64,000 bases of DNA, taken from assembly GCA_038380795.1 (NCBI GenBank), contig CM076262.1:186001-250000 (forward strand), given 5' to 3'. The position numbers were made by a program, and so were the translations under genes. Positions within the stretch are counted from its first letter, which is position 1. The number at the start of each line of letters is the position of its first letter. Positions 1 to 14,187 of the stretch are shown here, in pieces. The notes beneath the pieces were generated by a model that saw only the letters and a program-made list of their open reading frames with translations, was not told the origin of the DNA and searched no databases. The DNA comes from Pyrocephalus nanus (lineage: Eukaryota > Chordata > Aves > Passeriformes > Tyrannidae).

Positions 1-3000
1 AACTCCTGGGAGTCAATTTATGCCAGAAAAAGTTACTATTTCGTACAAGTCATGTTAATTGTTTTAATATAGTTTTTGAACAACTAAATAAAGATCTTTC
101 TATTCAGAAAGCTGGAACCAGAGACAGAAAGGATTAATGTCTGTTGTGAATTCTACATCTTGGAGGAAATGCTGTCTTCTAGAACTTCAATATGTATTTT
201 CAATTAAAACCAAATTTTTAATTGTTTATTTTAAAAGCATTTGTAGTCTTGAATATATTATATAAAGTTAATTTTATAGTTGTTAAAAAAGTGCCTATTA
301 AGGATTAGTATTTTAAAGCCAACACAGATAAAACTATGCGATGTAGAAGCAATTTACATTTTTTAATAACTACATTGTTCTTCTAGAAAGAGATTGTTGT
401 ATTGCCTGACAGCCAATTTTCTCGTGATGAATTGTCTAAACCCATCCTTTCTGATAATTTTAGTAAGTAGAAAAAGTGGTAAGCCAATTTTTCTGTTTTT
501 CTTTACAGATCAAAGCGTTCTTTTAATTATATTTCACTCCAGTGTTGCAGATAAGCATAAGACTGCAAGAAACAATAGCCATGTTACACTGTCAGGATCG
601 TAAGTCTGTCTCTTATTGTTTAGAGTGATTGCTTTCTATTTGTGTAACTCTGTTATTTGTTCATCCAAGTCCTGAACCAGTGACCAGGGAAATCATCCTT
701 ATCCCCAAATTTTCATCTTGGCTATGGCTAACGTGGCTTCAGACTGACCTGTGCAAAACTGTGACTATATAGGAAATGAATAATAGACATTCTAGTCCCT
801 TTTTTATTTCTCCTCTGTAAGTGAAATATGATATCAATTAATAAAACAAAACCTGTGTTGAAGAATGAAGCAATCTACCTGATTAGAGTATGAACAGCTA
901 CATTTAGCAAACATCATAATATAGAAAACTATAAGCATCTCTTGACTGGTAACATTAGGATTGTATTAGTAGACATTATACCACAGTATTAAGTGCATTT
1001 CTTCGAAGTAGCAGATTGTCTACGTGCCTAAAATTTCTATAAGTGACATGCTGAAAAAATTCAATCAAATATGTGTTAGTAGATCATACATATGAATTTA
1101 CAGCCATGATATAACTTCTCAAATCTAGTTTTCATCCAAAAGCCTGTGAACAACACATATTTCTACTTCATGGAGCCACCGAAACTACCTTATTAAGGAC
1201 AGCTTAAATATCAGCACCATTCTATGGGTAACAAAGAGCTCTTGGTAAGTTTCACAAATAAATCTCCCCACAAATAAATCTAATTTTGTACCAGAGTCAA
1301 AGCATATCTGGGGTAACCTCTGGGGTATTACAACACTCCCTTGCACTGTGCAGTTTAGATATATTTAAAATATACTGGGTTTTTTTAAGATGCTTTTTTA
1401 GATTGTTCCTGTTTATTTGGAGTATTACAGCATTCACTGGCCAAAAGATTAGTATGTGGCTTTGAAAGAGGTCTATCCAAAGCTTGTTTTTACAAAACAT
1501 TAAATAGGCAGAATTTGCTGTATAAAATGCTGCACTAGTAAACTAATAATGTTCCAAGCAAAGGCGCTAGGAGCACTTCCAATTTTTTCACCTATTCTTG
1601 GTACCTTAAATATTTATTTGATCTTAATATTCTTGAGTCTAGTTTGTGAGAAAGTTGAACCTTCTCATAGTCGGCCTCTGCTCTACTGCATGCTGAACAT
1701 CAAAGTATTGGCTTTACCAGCGTGTGGTAATTTCTGTGCCTTTGACTGCCATGTGTCAGACTAAGGCAATGACTACTGGAGTCAGGCAGTCAAAACATAA
1801 TAAAGATCTCAATCATGGTAACTGGATCTACATGCAAAAGAAAAATGTCTATTTTGCCAAGTGGAGATAAAAGAAAGATATTTGTGATCACTGCTGCTCC
1901 CTAATTGCTCTGGAGAGACACTGATTTGAAGAGCTCTCCATGGCTGTGCATCCCGCCATCAGTCAATGGAACCCCACAGTGGAATATTAATATATCACAT
2001 TAACAGTATATTGTACATTTTCAAAGAATGTAACACTCCACACACTTGCCAATTAATTCCTCAAACTACACTTTCAAGCAATATGTCCTGACAACTATTC
2101 TATTGCTTTAGGGTTAAATAAGCAAACAAAAGCAAACAGCATCTCATACAAACTCAGTCAGCTAGCCAGGAATTGAAGCTTAAAATCCAGATTTTTAATC
2201 ATACCTTCCTAACTGTTGCATACTTTTATCAGCTACTGGTCTTCTTTATCAGTAGGTTTAGTTAGTTATTTACCTTTCCAGAAATAGAGATTTAAGAAAC
2301 CACATGTAGATGACTTTCAAATACCTCTTAGAGTAGAAATCACTTTTCAGTTATATTTTTTTTACTGCTGCATATTGTCAATTGTCTCAAATACAAGTGT
2401 CTATTCTTTCTTTTGGTCCTAAGGCTCAAACTCTGGACTGCCAAAGTGTTTGTATTGGCATAAAATAATATAAAGCTAGATGCCTACATGTGTCTGTGAA
2501 AGGCCGTATGTTATTCCTATCATACATAGAAAGCTGGAATAAACATTCTTTTACTATAGTTCAATGTCTGACTGAATATATGACTGTTAAAGAGACATTT
2601 AGAATCTTCCCCATTCACAAGAAGAGAATTTTTGACAGGTCACAGAAATAGGTAATGGAAATCAAAACCTGTGTTTTTGTGAACAGCCAAAACAACTGAT
2701 GCCTCTGCCACCAAGAGAGAAGATTTTGCAGCTTTTCCCTTTTACTTTCCTGCACCCCGACAATTCCCGTCTACACTGTCCTGCCAGCTCCCTGAAACTA
2801 ATGTTTGAAAAGTGTTAGACGCTTCAGTGACATTAATTTCTCATAACTCCCCTCCTTTTTTCCCTTTTTCAGTAGATTAGCTCTTAGAGGAGACTGATAA
2901 GCACCAGGTTCATAAAATAAGAATGGGAGTGGAACAAAGGGAAGAAAAGAGAGGAGAAAAGGGAGGAGTAAAATCTCCTGGTTTAGCTAGTGGCAAACTG

Positions 3001-4096
3001 TTAAACCAGCTTGCTGTCCAAGTGCTGGTGCAAGGAATCAGAGATTCTACTTGCGGATGAAACAACTGGGAAAATGGAAAGATGAGAGGAATATGCTTAC
3101 AGAGTACTAAGGAGAATTCTAACTTGAAAATCAATTATTTGCCAGAGAAGATCAGATAGATCTTTATTTTAAACACTATGCAAAACATCTGTCATACTGA
3201 CTTGGAGGAAGCTAGAGTTAACTAATAAAAATTAATTAAGTTAATATTTTAAGGGCACTTCTCAGCATTATGGCACTATTTGACCAAGCACAATAACACT
3301 CAAACAGTTTTCAGTCTCTGGTTGTACTTTAACAGGACTGTTGCAATCAGTAGAACACAGTCATCGTGAACAATTATCTTCAAAGAGTCTTACAGACATT
3401 AAAAGCTTAATCCTGCCACTTGTAATTGTGTTCTGTGATCACTTCCTTATTCTGGGGGTCAGGATAGCAAAGTCAAAGCCTGGGTGCAATACCATTACTC
3501 GTATTGAACAGCCCTGTTCTTCACCTTCTGACTTCTGTGCTAGCACTAGGAACTGGGCACAAAGGGCAGTAGAAGTCTTTTGCCGTATTTCCTCATACTG
3601 TTCCATTGTTGTGATGTTGAAGGTGATTTAAAGGCATTTTCTCTCAAAAAAACTCCATCAGAATTCAGAATGGTTTGGATCTTTCTGGACTGCAACTAAC
3701 AAATAAGGGCAGGAGCTTTTAGCTGGCCACCTCCTTGCAAGGTGAAAGCACACAAATCCAGAATGAAATGAGAATAAAAGAGATAGAATTAAAGGAATTA
3801 ATTAAATACTCCCTACAATTCAGGACAATGTGTATTAAAAAAACAGTACCTACAACCATTCTCACTAAAGCTTATGACTGATTGCTGGATTTAAACTTCA
3901 GCACTGTTTTAACAGCCAATTTATATTGTTCAAAGTAAATGAAATTAGTCATATTGTTTGTATGTTCAAAATCAGTAGATTTTATTCCCAACAAAACTTA
4001 TGGTTCTTGTGTTTGAAGTCAAGCTTGTATCATCCAGTTGGGGGATTTAATCAAAAACCAAGAGTTTGGGGATTCAGTTACACAAGTGCATTGTTT
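1..4096. other. AT-rich non-coding stretch, no gene seen
   Basis: I see no coding region, RNA gene or recognisable repeat here. Open frames are under 100 codons, have no recognisable domain and are about what AT-rich DNA gives by chance. A stretch near 3340-3640 has a 96-codon frame without similarity that I can name. The sequence could be intergenic or lie inside a large intron; nothing in it decides between these. Confidence 0.6.
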
Positions 4097-4538
4097 TGTA
4101 TGATGGCTGAGTTGGAGGGGGCACCTTCAGGTCTTGGGTGTGAAGCCATTCTCTGGAGGTGTAACGCTCTCCCAGCTGCCCCCTGCATGTGGCCTTGTGA
4201 ACCCCTAAGAACCTCACACAGACCACGCAGAGGGATGGACGAAAGAGGACGTTTATTGTGGGGCTGGGGGCTTATAAGGCTTTCAGGGGGATTAAAAAAG
4301 AACCAATTACAGTCTCAGGGTCTTACAGAAAAAGCCAATCAGGTAAAGAGTTAACAGCCAATAGAAGAGGGTTAACAAAGGCCAATGAGAAGACCTAAGG
4401 ATATCTTCCCAGGACATTCCTGCATAAGAGTTCTTTGCAGGGGGATGTTGGGAAGGAGAAGCAGTGACTTTGCAAAGATACAGAAAAGCCATTTTAAGAT
4501 ATGTTTAAACAACATTAAAAACTTATCTTTCTATAACA
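4097..4538 (-). mobile_element. ERV LTR, solo-like, antisense
   Basis: This block has the full layout of a retroviral LTR read on the minus strand. The minus-strand 5' end begins TGTTATAG at 4538 and the 3' end is close to 4097-4101 (…CATCATACA or …CCATCA). Four CCAAT boxes occur in U3 (plus-strand CCAAT at 4303, 4335, 4358 and 4382). A TATA-type box CCTTATAAG lies at 4271-4279. A polyadenylation signal AATAAA is at 4252-4257 (TTTATT on the plus strand), only about 20 bases beyond the TATA box, so the R region would be very short or the true start lies elsewhere. The U5 side is GC-richer. No internal gag-pol sequence flanks it on either side, so it is best read as a solo LTR. I could not find a clear target-site duplication. 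A 142-codon open frame at 3926-4354 runs through it and is a by-product. The class (gamma-like, ERVK or ERVL) is not decided. Confidence 0.75.
4252..4279 (-). promoter_or_regulatory. LTR TATA box and AATAAA signal
   Basis: On the minus strand CCTTATAAG (4271-4279) is followed by AATAAA (4257-4252). With the four upstream CCAAT boxes these form the core promoter and 3' processing signal of the LTR. The spacing between them is shorter than usual. Whether the promoter is active cannot be told from sequence. Confidence 0.6.
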
Positions 4539-7500
4539 TTTAAGCTGTTTTCTTCTTTTCCTTCACCAGTCCATCTCTGACTGGACTTCTTGCATCCTAC
4601 ATAGGGTAAATCCATTGCTACATTTTTGTGCAGCATATATTACTTTTTAATAACTGCAGAAAAGCATTCTTAGAGTTCAGATAGCTTATTTCTATTCATA
4701 TTTGTTAAAGGAGTTATTTATTTATTTGAGAGTATTAATTTAGTATACTGATGCAAATAGGATAAAGTTTGGTTTCTTATCTATGATTGCATTTTTGTGT
4801 GCTGGGTTAGAAAGTGGTAGGGTAGTAGTTGCTGCCTTATCAGTACTATTTTTATTTATGGTATTGAAATTAGGGTCATTATCAAATCTGTTCAAAATTT
4901 CATACAGGTGTATATAGTTGTCATAAGGATTTATCTGAAGGAAATGTGTAACTGAAAAAGCATGAAAGGAAGAGAATTCCTAGTCTAATGCTACATCATA
5001 CTTTTTGAATTTTGGAATGAGAAAAGAAAGACAACAAATTCAGTTTTCCTCTGTTTATTGTCTGAATCATTTCAGGGAGAAAAAATTAAGGTTATCTGCT
5101 TGAAGATAGTGAGAAAAAGTATGGTAAAAGTGACAAAACTTTGGTAGTTTTACATGTTTATCATTAAAAGTCCCATGAAAAAAATCTAAGAAGGTAGATT
5201 TGCACAACTGACCAAAAGATATTATGAAAGCAGAATCATTAACTTGGAAAGGCAGAGGCACAGGAAAACTTTCATTTATTGTCTTGAGTGGTAGATGACA
5301 CTATAATTTTTTTTTTTAAAGTAATGAGGAGGTTCTAGAAAGTTTCAAAACTTAGCATACGTGGTTATCTCAGCTTCTAGTCAATATTTACATTGAAAAT
5401 ACCTGAGGCTTTTCTACTAACTTTTGAGTGTGAGCAGTATCACAATAATTACCACTTGTGAGTAGAAAGAGGATTGAACATCTGACTGAAAATGTATTAG
5501 GGAGAAACAGGAGACAGGCTCTCATCCTCCTTTTTCTCAAACCCTCAGATATTTGGATTTCACAGGAATAAAAATCAGATCTCAGTACATCTAGCTTTTG
5601 ATATTTTGTCATCCAGCTAGGGAAAGAAAAGTACACTGGATAAGGCAAGGGCCATCAATGTAGTGTGTAAGTAGAACTGCTAATTCCCCCATGGGTTCCC
5701 TTACAGCAGGACTAAGCAATGTCATATCACTTCACTCAGCAGCCTTAAGAGATTTGTGCACTCAGCAAAGCCAAATTCAGCATATTATCCTGAATTGCTG
5801 AAGAAGTACTTTTATACAGTAAGTCTAAATATCCTTTTGTTTCATAACTACAGCAGGAATGCACCTTTCTTTGTAGGAGTTGACATTTATTTTATTAATG
5901 CTCACTTGTAGCAGCTTTAGCACATGGTAGGTATACACCCATCTCCTTAAGCTTATGAATAGCTGTGCACACAGTGGAAAAAGTTACCTGGAGCAGTTTT
6001 ACAATAGAGCTCTCTTATTGCCTTTGATGAGATAAATATTGAAGATATATTGGCACTACATCTTCCCCAGAAGCCTAAAGCCCTCTCTTTTTTATTAGAG
6101 CCTCAACACCTTCAGTACCCTAGAACTATGGCAAAAAGAATATATTTTCCCCATAATGTTAAAAATACGACTCTTGTGTTCTCTTGATGGTTCCCTGTAC
6201 ATTTCACGGGGTTTCACATCACTCTGAATGCAATAGTGCTACATTTCTCTACACATTGTTCCTACTATTGATTCTCAGTGAGATGGGTGCAACTTCTTAA
6301 TCAGTTGAATAGCATACAGCTGATGCTCTGATTGAGTACACTGCTACTAGCATTAAATTACTAGCTTCACACGTGTTCAGTATTCAAAGAATTAAATCCT
6401 CACCTCAGCATTTGCTAAAAGAAAAACAGGTCATGTACAAGTGTCTGGTGAAGAGGTAGAATGTTCTGAAATACATCTTAACAACATATTTCACACAAAT
6501 GCACACAGAGTTAAATGAATTATAATACACAAAGAACCAGTAAAAAACAAAATTTATTATACCTTTTGATGCAGAAATCCTGAATTAAATGGACTTATTT
6601 GGCTTGACAGTTTTAGCTCAAGGTAGGTCTGCTGTTCAGACAGGTAAAATTGGAAAGTTTCCTAGAATATTTGACAAAAATTTACTGCATCCTTCAGTAC
6701 GAAGTAGATACATTGTTTAGATGCATTATTAGAGAATGGAAAGTATTTATTTGTTGCCACAGAGACAGAAATAATCTTCTTCCTGATATAAAAGCTCTCT
6801 TCAACCTCTTCTGAGGAGATATCTCGCTCTCATGCATCCCATTTATTAAACATATATAGAATCATAGTACATCATAGGGAATATGAGAATAAAATAAATG
6901 AGATGGGTTGACAGGTTTCTAACAGGAAGATGCAATAGAGATGAAATCATGGAAGCAAAGATTAAAGCACTAGAGAAACCACATAAATTCCTATTAAAGA
7001 AATCTCTATGCCTAGCTTATACCACTGGTCACAGAGTTAAAAATACCAGGTTGCATGAGGAAGAATCATGACAGATCCTGACAAATGATTGTCTATTCTG
7101 GCCAATTTTTTAGAACACTTGTCAGGATTTAGAATAGCAAGTATGTCATACTCTAGTGCTAGAACATGATGTAATTTTATTAAATCTGTTATACACAGCC
7201 TGGCAGGTGAATATCATGCTCTCCATGGATTTGGTTCATCATTCATCAGGAAACTAGCAGAAGGTATCCCAAGAAGCAAAGCTATTTTGTAGGACCCCTC
7301 AGAAAAGATTTAATAGGTTACCTAGCATTATTGACTCAAGGCTGGAGTCATTATCCTTGCCAGAATGACACTATAAAAATTAATTTCTCAAATCTTCCTT
7401 CTAATGGGCCAAGGGAGATCTTTCACATCTCTGAGTGTCTTAGACGAAGCTAAAGTTTGTTTTCCTATTTAGTGTTTGGATTGATGTTTTTTTTTGGATT

Positions 7501-10500
7501 ATTTTGGGAGGGGAGTTGTACTGACATAAGCAATCACTAAAACAGATCAGGAGTTTGACAGATTTTGATTCAGACACAGACTCTGTGGACAACTAAAAAA
7601 TACTGATGATTTGTGGCTGAATTTCCTAGAAAGTATTCCAAGAGAAGATTCAATGAAACCTGCACTTGCACAGTTTCATCATAGCATTGAATCTTAATAA
7701 ATGGTGCCAGGAATAGTACCTCCCAACAAACTATACTACAGTAAGATTATGCTATTTAAGTGAAAGTGGATTTCTTGTTTGAGCAGACTGTATCTGATTG
7801 ATCTGTGATAGGGATGACAGAAACAGTAATCTAATCTCATCCACCCACCCATCTGGTATTTCTAATGTGTTTATTGTGCTATTGTATATACATCATCAAT
7901 CATGGATGTAAAATATGTGAAGATTGCAAACATAAATAAAGGATGACATATTAATTGAGCAACAGGCAAATTGATGCATTTACGGTGCTGGGAAGTGGAT
8001 GCTCTAGGGAACTTCTCATTACAGATCAGCTGCTGATACACAGCTATTAACACCCAGCTGCTAGCTTCTGCCACGAAGAGGTTTGTGGTGAGACTGACTG
8101 CTGCTTAGTACTGCACATGGAATCACTTAGTATTGCACAGTGAATGCAATGGAAAAATCTTTGCTGGGCAATTAAATGTGGTTCCATAAAAGAGCCATGA
8201 GGAGGGGGAGTAAAGAAGGCCCAGCAGTATTTCATACACATTAAACTAATTTACTCTCTTGAAACTTGCTTACACAGAGAACCCTCTACTGCAAAGCTGG
8301 CAAGTGCATCACTACCCTTTCTTGCTCTCTTCTTTGTTACTGCCTGCTTTGGGGCACCTGCATATTCACTCAGTCTTTATTTTCAGATACTTAGTCTTCC
8401 AAATAAGCACTTTACTGTCCCTCTGGCATTAACTATTAAGTTCTCAGTTACTGCTTTTCAGTCACTACCACAGCTTATTCAGCTTTATGCACTTATCTCC
8501 CTTCTCAAGCCTTAATTAAGTAATCCTTTTGTGACAAGAATTCAGGGAAGGTTCTATTGCAGTGTCAGTGTTTTCAGCTTCTGTATAGTGTCATCAACAT
8601 TTTGAACTCGGTTGCTGGTTAGACTGCAGATCTCAATTCCTTTTTCAGGTGTTTAGCTATTTTGCATACAATTCTATTTCTTCAACTTCCTAATTGGAAG
8701 TGTTTGTTTTGCATCTCACTTCAACTTATATCTTTAGTTGAGTGTATTGCACTCCCTGTCAAACACTCTGAGGTGATCAGAAGTTTTATTTTGTACTTCC
8801 TTTAAATTTTAAAATTTAAACCAGCAGAATAAAGCTATTTGATGCATGAAATGGTAATTGCTTTAATTTCTGTTTCTTTTTCATGATTCAAGTGTCTCAA
8901 TAACATGTAAGAAGATTTTTAAGGTTAAAAAATAGAATGCCCTTTAAATGAAAGTTACGTCAAGTAGAAAAAAAATTTCTTTGGTTTGTATAAGCAAACT
9001 ACTTACACAATCAAACACACATACATACAAATATGTAAATAACTTATATTAATTTCAACCATCTCCCCACTTTTCCCAGGACTTCTTGTATATCACGAAA
9101 AAGAATAGTGAAAATACAGATATGAATGTCTGTGCAGTCATACTCTATTACTTGGGTAGGAGCTTGAATTCACTAGTATTTAAAAGCCAGAGAAACATAC
9201 TAGGACATTTGATCTGAATTGTTAAGAGCACAGATCTGTTTAATCTTTGACATAATTTTTCTCTTTGGTGGACAGAAATGTTCATGAAGAAAATACTGAT
9301 GAACAAAACAGTTGGCATACAGCATCCAGCTTTACTCAAACTGCTTCCAAACAGAAGAGCCAAGTATGTTAAGGGGCTGGTGCTGGAATGTTCTTTTTTC
9401 TTGGACCCTAAAACTGCATTGCCTATGTCAATTCATGATTTCCCTTGGTTTCCCTTAACTGTGCTACAGACATATGTTGTGATCAAAGAATTTGGTATTT
9501 ATGTCAGTAAGTCCCTACAAATCCTGCATAACCCAAATCAATTTCACTCAAAAAAGATGAAAAGCATAACTACATAGCACCTTATTTGTATCTGAGTTTC
9601 TGAACTTAGTTTCCAGTACACCTTTCTAACATCTAAGCTTTTGAGAGCACAACATCAACATGAAAAACATCTCTGAACATAAACTGAATAGTGATATCTT
9701 TATGTGACAATTAAACCTCAACATTTTTGTCTCTGTTACTGTTAATGTGAATACATTATTTGTAAAAATGAGGTGTGCTGCCATAAGATGTTTCCAGAAC
9801 TGATTAAGGAAGAAGATTGAAATGTGGTATTTAACAGTGTGTATTTACCAGTTACAGTATGTCAAGATGATGCTGTTTCATTGAAGATGTTCTATATAAC
9901 CCATGTTTGGCAGAAGAACTAAGCATTAACTTCCATGAACATACAAACATGGATATATTTGAGCATGAAGGGCCTAAAATAAAACTCAAAACTACTTTTG
10001 AGTAAAGGAGCAATGCCAAGCAGTCTGCTAATAAGAACTGGATCAAAAGGAATAGAGATCAAGTTTTCTGCGTTGTAAGATAAGGAACTAATCTCAGCAT
10101 TCTTTACCAATTTAAAATATATATAGTGTCCAAGCTGTACTGTATGCACTGTTTCCTTAAAAAATTAAATTGATAATCATGACAACTGTGGGAAACTTAA
10201 TGGATTGAATATCTAAACAATTCCAATAGATGTAAAGTTCTAAAACAGAAATCTTTAAAAAAAAAAGTGCGTTCTAGCAGAAAAGAAAAAAATTCTCAGT
10301 ATGTGAAACATTATGTTTAATTGGATTTTTTAAAACAATTTTATACCTAAAAATAATTAAGAGATACCCTGAAAGAGGCTTTACTGAAGTATTTCTTAAA
10401 ACATGTCAAAAATGCATTTTACCTGCTATGCACATCTGTAAAAACAGAGCATTTGCCTTGGTGATTTGGTAGCTATCAGGGAAAACTACTGTGCCATGGG

Positions 10501-13500
10501 GAATTTGTATGAAATATTCATTCAATTAAGTTTTCAAAAGCCTCTGAGCCATTCAGCTCCTCAGTCAAAATGAGCATATTATAGGAGGAGCGACACTGTT
10601 TTTATGACAATGCATGCAAACTGATTTCTTAATCAGACGTACTTTTTGACTCAGAGATTGATCTAACAACAGGCTTGTTTCTCACTCAGGAATTCCAGAA
10701 ATCTTTTAGCTGGCTTTGCTGTGCTATGAATGCAATTTGTTGTGCCCTCGGGAAAGTTGTTAAGATGCTACATGACCAGAGCTACTGCTCTGAATTAGAG
10801 TACTGTGGTTTGCTGGGTGTTTAGACTTGTGCCCTGCCTTCTAATTTGACCATTGCTCTCTCTGATTAGCATACTATTTTTTTATTTTTAACTTTTTTTT
10901 TTTGTTATTTTTAATTAAGCTTAGTACTGTTGAGATGCTCTGTACTGAGGTATCTATCTGCTTGCTTTCATTTTCTTGATTCAAACGAGAAATAGAGATG
11001 TAGGGTTTTTTTCTAGAGCAGGTTTTCAAGGCTGTATTAAGAACTTTACCCCTTATTGATATAATGCAGCTCTAAAATTCAAAAATTACCACTGAGTCTG
11101 ACTAAAAGTCCACTTATTCTGATTTTTCTTTATATAAGAACGGCCATTTGCAAATACTTCAGACAAGAAAAGAAGAAATAAAGGACATACAGATAACTTT
11201 TCCTTAAAATCTCCTTTGACCCCTTAATAATTTTATTTTAAAAGTGTACTATGTAGCCTTTTGCTTTTAGATGTTTCTCAAAGAATTTTTGACATGCTTC
11301 TGTATTTTGTTTGCCCTAGTCTGCACAAAAATTATTATTTTACTTGTTTGAATGAGAAAGGGGGGTTTGGATTATCTTGTTTTACTGGTTTTTTAACCAG
11401 TATTTGCATGTTTTACTCTATTTTTTTTTTTAAACTGTACTGGATTTTTTCTGTTGAACCTTTGTAAATCTTTGTGTAATTTTACATCTTTGCCCTTGTC
11501 CTCTAACTTGAAATGTGCCCTCCATCTTGAAAGCTTAAATATTTTCTCTCTTGACATTTCCACCGTGATTACTCTATTTTAAAGTGGCTATTCTGGAAGA
11601 AGGAAATACAAATGACCTAGAACTAAACAATCTTTCTTTTCTTTTGGACATCTCCACTTGTTCCAAGAATGAGAGAAAGGAAACTGCTAAAAGACAGAGA
11701 AACTAATATTAAACATTAAGACAAATACCTCAGTGCTAAATCGTACATATATTTCCATTTAAAAAATTAACAATGAATTTACAAAGCATAAGTATTTATG
11801 GTTCACAACAGTGCAGCAAAAAGTCTTGTCATTGCTTGAATGCATAAATCTGGCTAGTGATCCTTCCGACTGGGAAGAAAAATACTGAGGTTTAGTTTCT
11901 CTGCTCCTGTGTGGTTCCAGGACCATGGGTGTACACTGCACTCACCACGCATCAGGGGGTAACTGCTGAGAGCCTGACACAGGGGCTGTGTCTGGGGCTG
12001 TCTTAGGGACTTCTCTGTGTAACTTCTACCATGCACCTTCCAGGAGTTAACAGCTTTCGAGATCACCAGTGCTGACCCTGCATATGCACTGCTATTCCAG
12101 TCTGGATTGATCACGGCAAACCACAAACAACCTGCAGAAGTTCAAAATGGTTTAAGCAAAGATTGCAGTCTTCTCTTGCTTGTGCAACAGTATATATTTT
12201 CTTCAGCAACTTTCCTTGGTGCAAAAATTCTTCATTGTTCATTCTGCCATTGCATTGCAACTGCTACATTTTTCATAATATTTTATGCCTGACTAGTTCA
12301 GGGTTTTTTTAATACAAAACTATTTTTTCTGAGCAAAGTGTTCTGCAAAGCTATTCAAGCTGTATACAGCGTTGATTCTGAAGATGTAATTCTTGACATA
12401 TTTTGAACCTTATTTGAACTGAATATATGTTAAATAAATACAACAAAGGATAGTAATGATAAATGTAATGACATAAATTTCTTGTGTATCATCTAAGCAC
12501 TGACAGACTGTAAAAGTATTAACATCAATGGCACAGAAATCTAATTAACATACAATTCTAGCTTTTTTGTGTTTTGAGTAGATTATAAGTTCAAAATATT
12601 ACTTTTAAATGGCTAAATTTAATAAAATACTTTGGACAGCAAGAGTCACTGTATTTGGTTTTTTGTATCTAAAATCTGTGTTCTTGGGCCTGGATTCATG
12701 CCACATAAGCTTACATACTCGACCATAGTGACTAAATTAAGAACATATTCTCTCTGTTGACTGTCCTTATACAGACAACAAAATTGGCTTACCACCTTCA
12801 GAAGGTTAATTTCCTTCGAAATTAGCACTTGGATTCCTCAGTTGATCACTGAGGAAACTGGGACTTCCAGAGGGGACCATACTGTACTCTAGGCAACACA
12901 GGAAAATGCTTGTGTTTAGATAGGAAGAATGGAACAATAAAGTCTGAAATAATTAAAATGCTTGTTGCTAAACTCCTTCATATTAAATGACTTTGAATAA
13001 TTTACATATATTACATACAATATATTTCCACACTGATTATTTCAGAGACCAAAACAGAATCAACCACGGTGTTAATCCGAATGCTGGTGCATTCAAATTC
13101 AAAATCCTTACAGAAGGAAACAACTCTTCCATATCTTCGAACAGTAAAAATACAAATGACACAAAAATGATGATGCTACTTAAAAGGAAATTTAAAGGAT
13201 AAGTAGAAATCGACACATATAAGCACCGGAGACCGTTTGAAATAACAGTAATATTAGCAAACAGAAATCATCAAAGGAAAAAGGCTCCAAAAGGGGCAAA
13301 TAAAAAGTCAGAATTATTAAATGTCTCAGTAAAAAAAAAGTTAATAGATGCAAAAAGATAACCTTCAACAAATGGAAGCTGTGTTCAGATGAAGAAAACA
13401 TGGTAGAGCAGATGTTCTGGAAAAGTAATCATAAAACTATTATAAATTCCCCCCCCCAAAAAAAAAAAGTTTGTGGAAAAACATAAAGGTTGAAATTATT

Positions 13501-13648
13501 AAAATATTTTAAATACACATGACTGCAGTAAACGCAGAGAGAAAAGTGCCTCTGAAGAGTAATCCATCTTGTGAGAACGACAGAGAGAGAGAGAGAACAG
13601 TATCATCCTTCTCTGGGACTGACATGCCTTAATTACTGTAAGATATAA
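4539..13648. other. AT-rich non-coding stretch, no gene seen
   Basis: About 9 kb without a gene that I can support. Frames are at most 99 codons and show no domain. Small low-complexity tracts occur: T runs near 10885-10905, nine C followed by eleven A at 13449-13468, and a short GA repeat near 13582-13594. A moderately GC-richer patch lies at about 11900-12100 and holds no recognisable exon. Old, unrecognised repeat relics may be present, for example around 8280-8780, but I could not place them in a family. Confidence 0.55.
13449..13468. repeat. (C)9(A)11 homopolymer junction
   Basis: Nine C residues are followed directly by eleven A residues. This is simple low-complexity sequence and a likely site of length variation or sequencing error. 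Confidence 0.9.
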
Positions 13649-14187
13649 TGTATATAGGAGTACCTATGCAGGTATTCTTCCCAAGAATGCCAAGGTGGTG
13701 GAAAGATTAAAAAGAAAAAGGTTTATTTCAGATGCAAGGACCCCTTTTGTATGATGCAGTGCTTTGGACCTTCAGGGGCGAAAAGGCGCGTTCCTGCCTC
13801 CTCAGGGCCCCCTTTTATCCTCTCTGTTTCTCCCCTGCCTTCCCAAGGTCTCTGTGCATGTGTGTCAGGGCTATCTCTGTCCTCTCACACACCAGAGAGC
13901 AAGGCTGAGAACTTCTCTTGCTATGCAGGGGGGAAAGCATTGAAATTGTCTTTGAGAAAGAGTTACCACTTAAGCAGAAAGCCAGCCTAACAAAAACCGA
14001 GTTTCTAACTTTCCGTTACAAATTCTTCTGGAATTGTATCTATTCCTACAACTACATATTAGAAATCCTCTCTGTGAAGAAAAACAGCAAGGAGTCAATC
14101 ATCTTCAAGGTGATAGGTGGTGAAGAATATTCCTCTGTCAAAAAAGGAAGAAAGTTTTGCTGCTACTCCTTTATGAGTAAGAAGTCA
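13649..14187 (-). mobile_element. ERV LTR-like element, antisense (ends approximate)
   Basis: On the minus strand a TATA-like box GGATAAAAGG (13811-13820) is followed about 90 bases later by AATAAA (13722-13727) and then a pyrimidine-rich stretch, which is the usual order in an LTR (U3, R, U5). The R region is GC-rich with CpGs, unlike the AT-rich surroundings. A TG...CA pair could place the ends at about 13649 and 14187, but I found no target-site duplication, so both limits are estimates. No gag, pol or env similarity is visible. Two overlapping frames at 13751-14190 are incidental. Confidence 0.6.

Noticed and set aside
3926..4354. 142-codon open frame, the longest in the window
   Set aside because: It runs antisense through an LTR's R-U5 and U3 and has no domain; the layout of the LTR signals explains the region.
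4097..13760. TTTTGTATGATG and CCTTCAGG words shared by the 4.1-kb LTR and the 13.7-kb LTR
   Set aside because: They sit at different places relative to the polyadenylation signals, so they do not show that the two are the same family.
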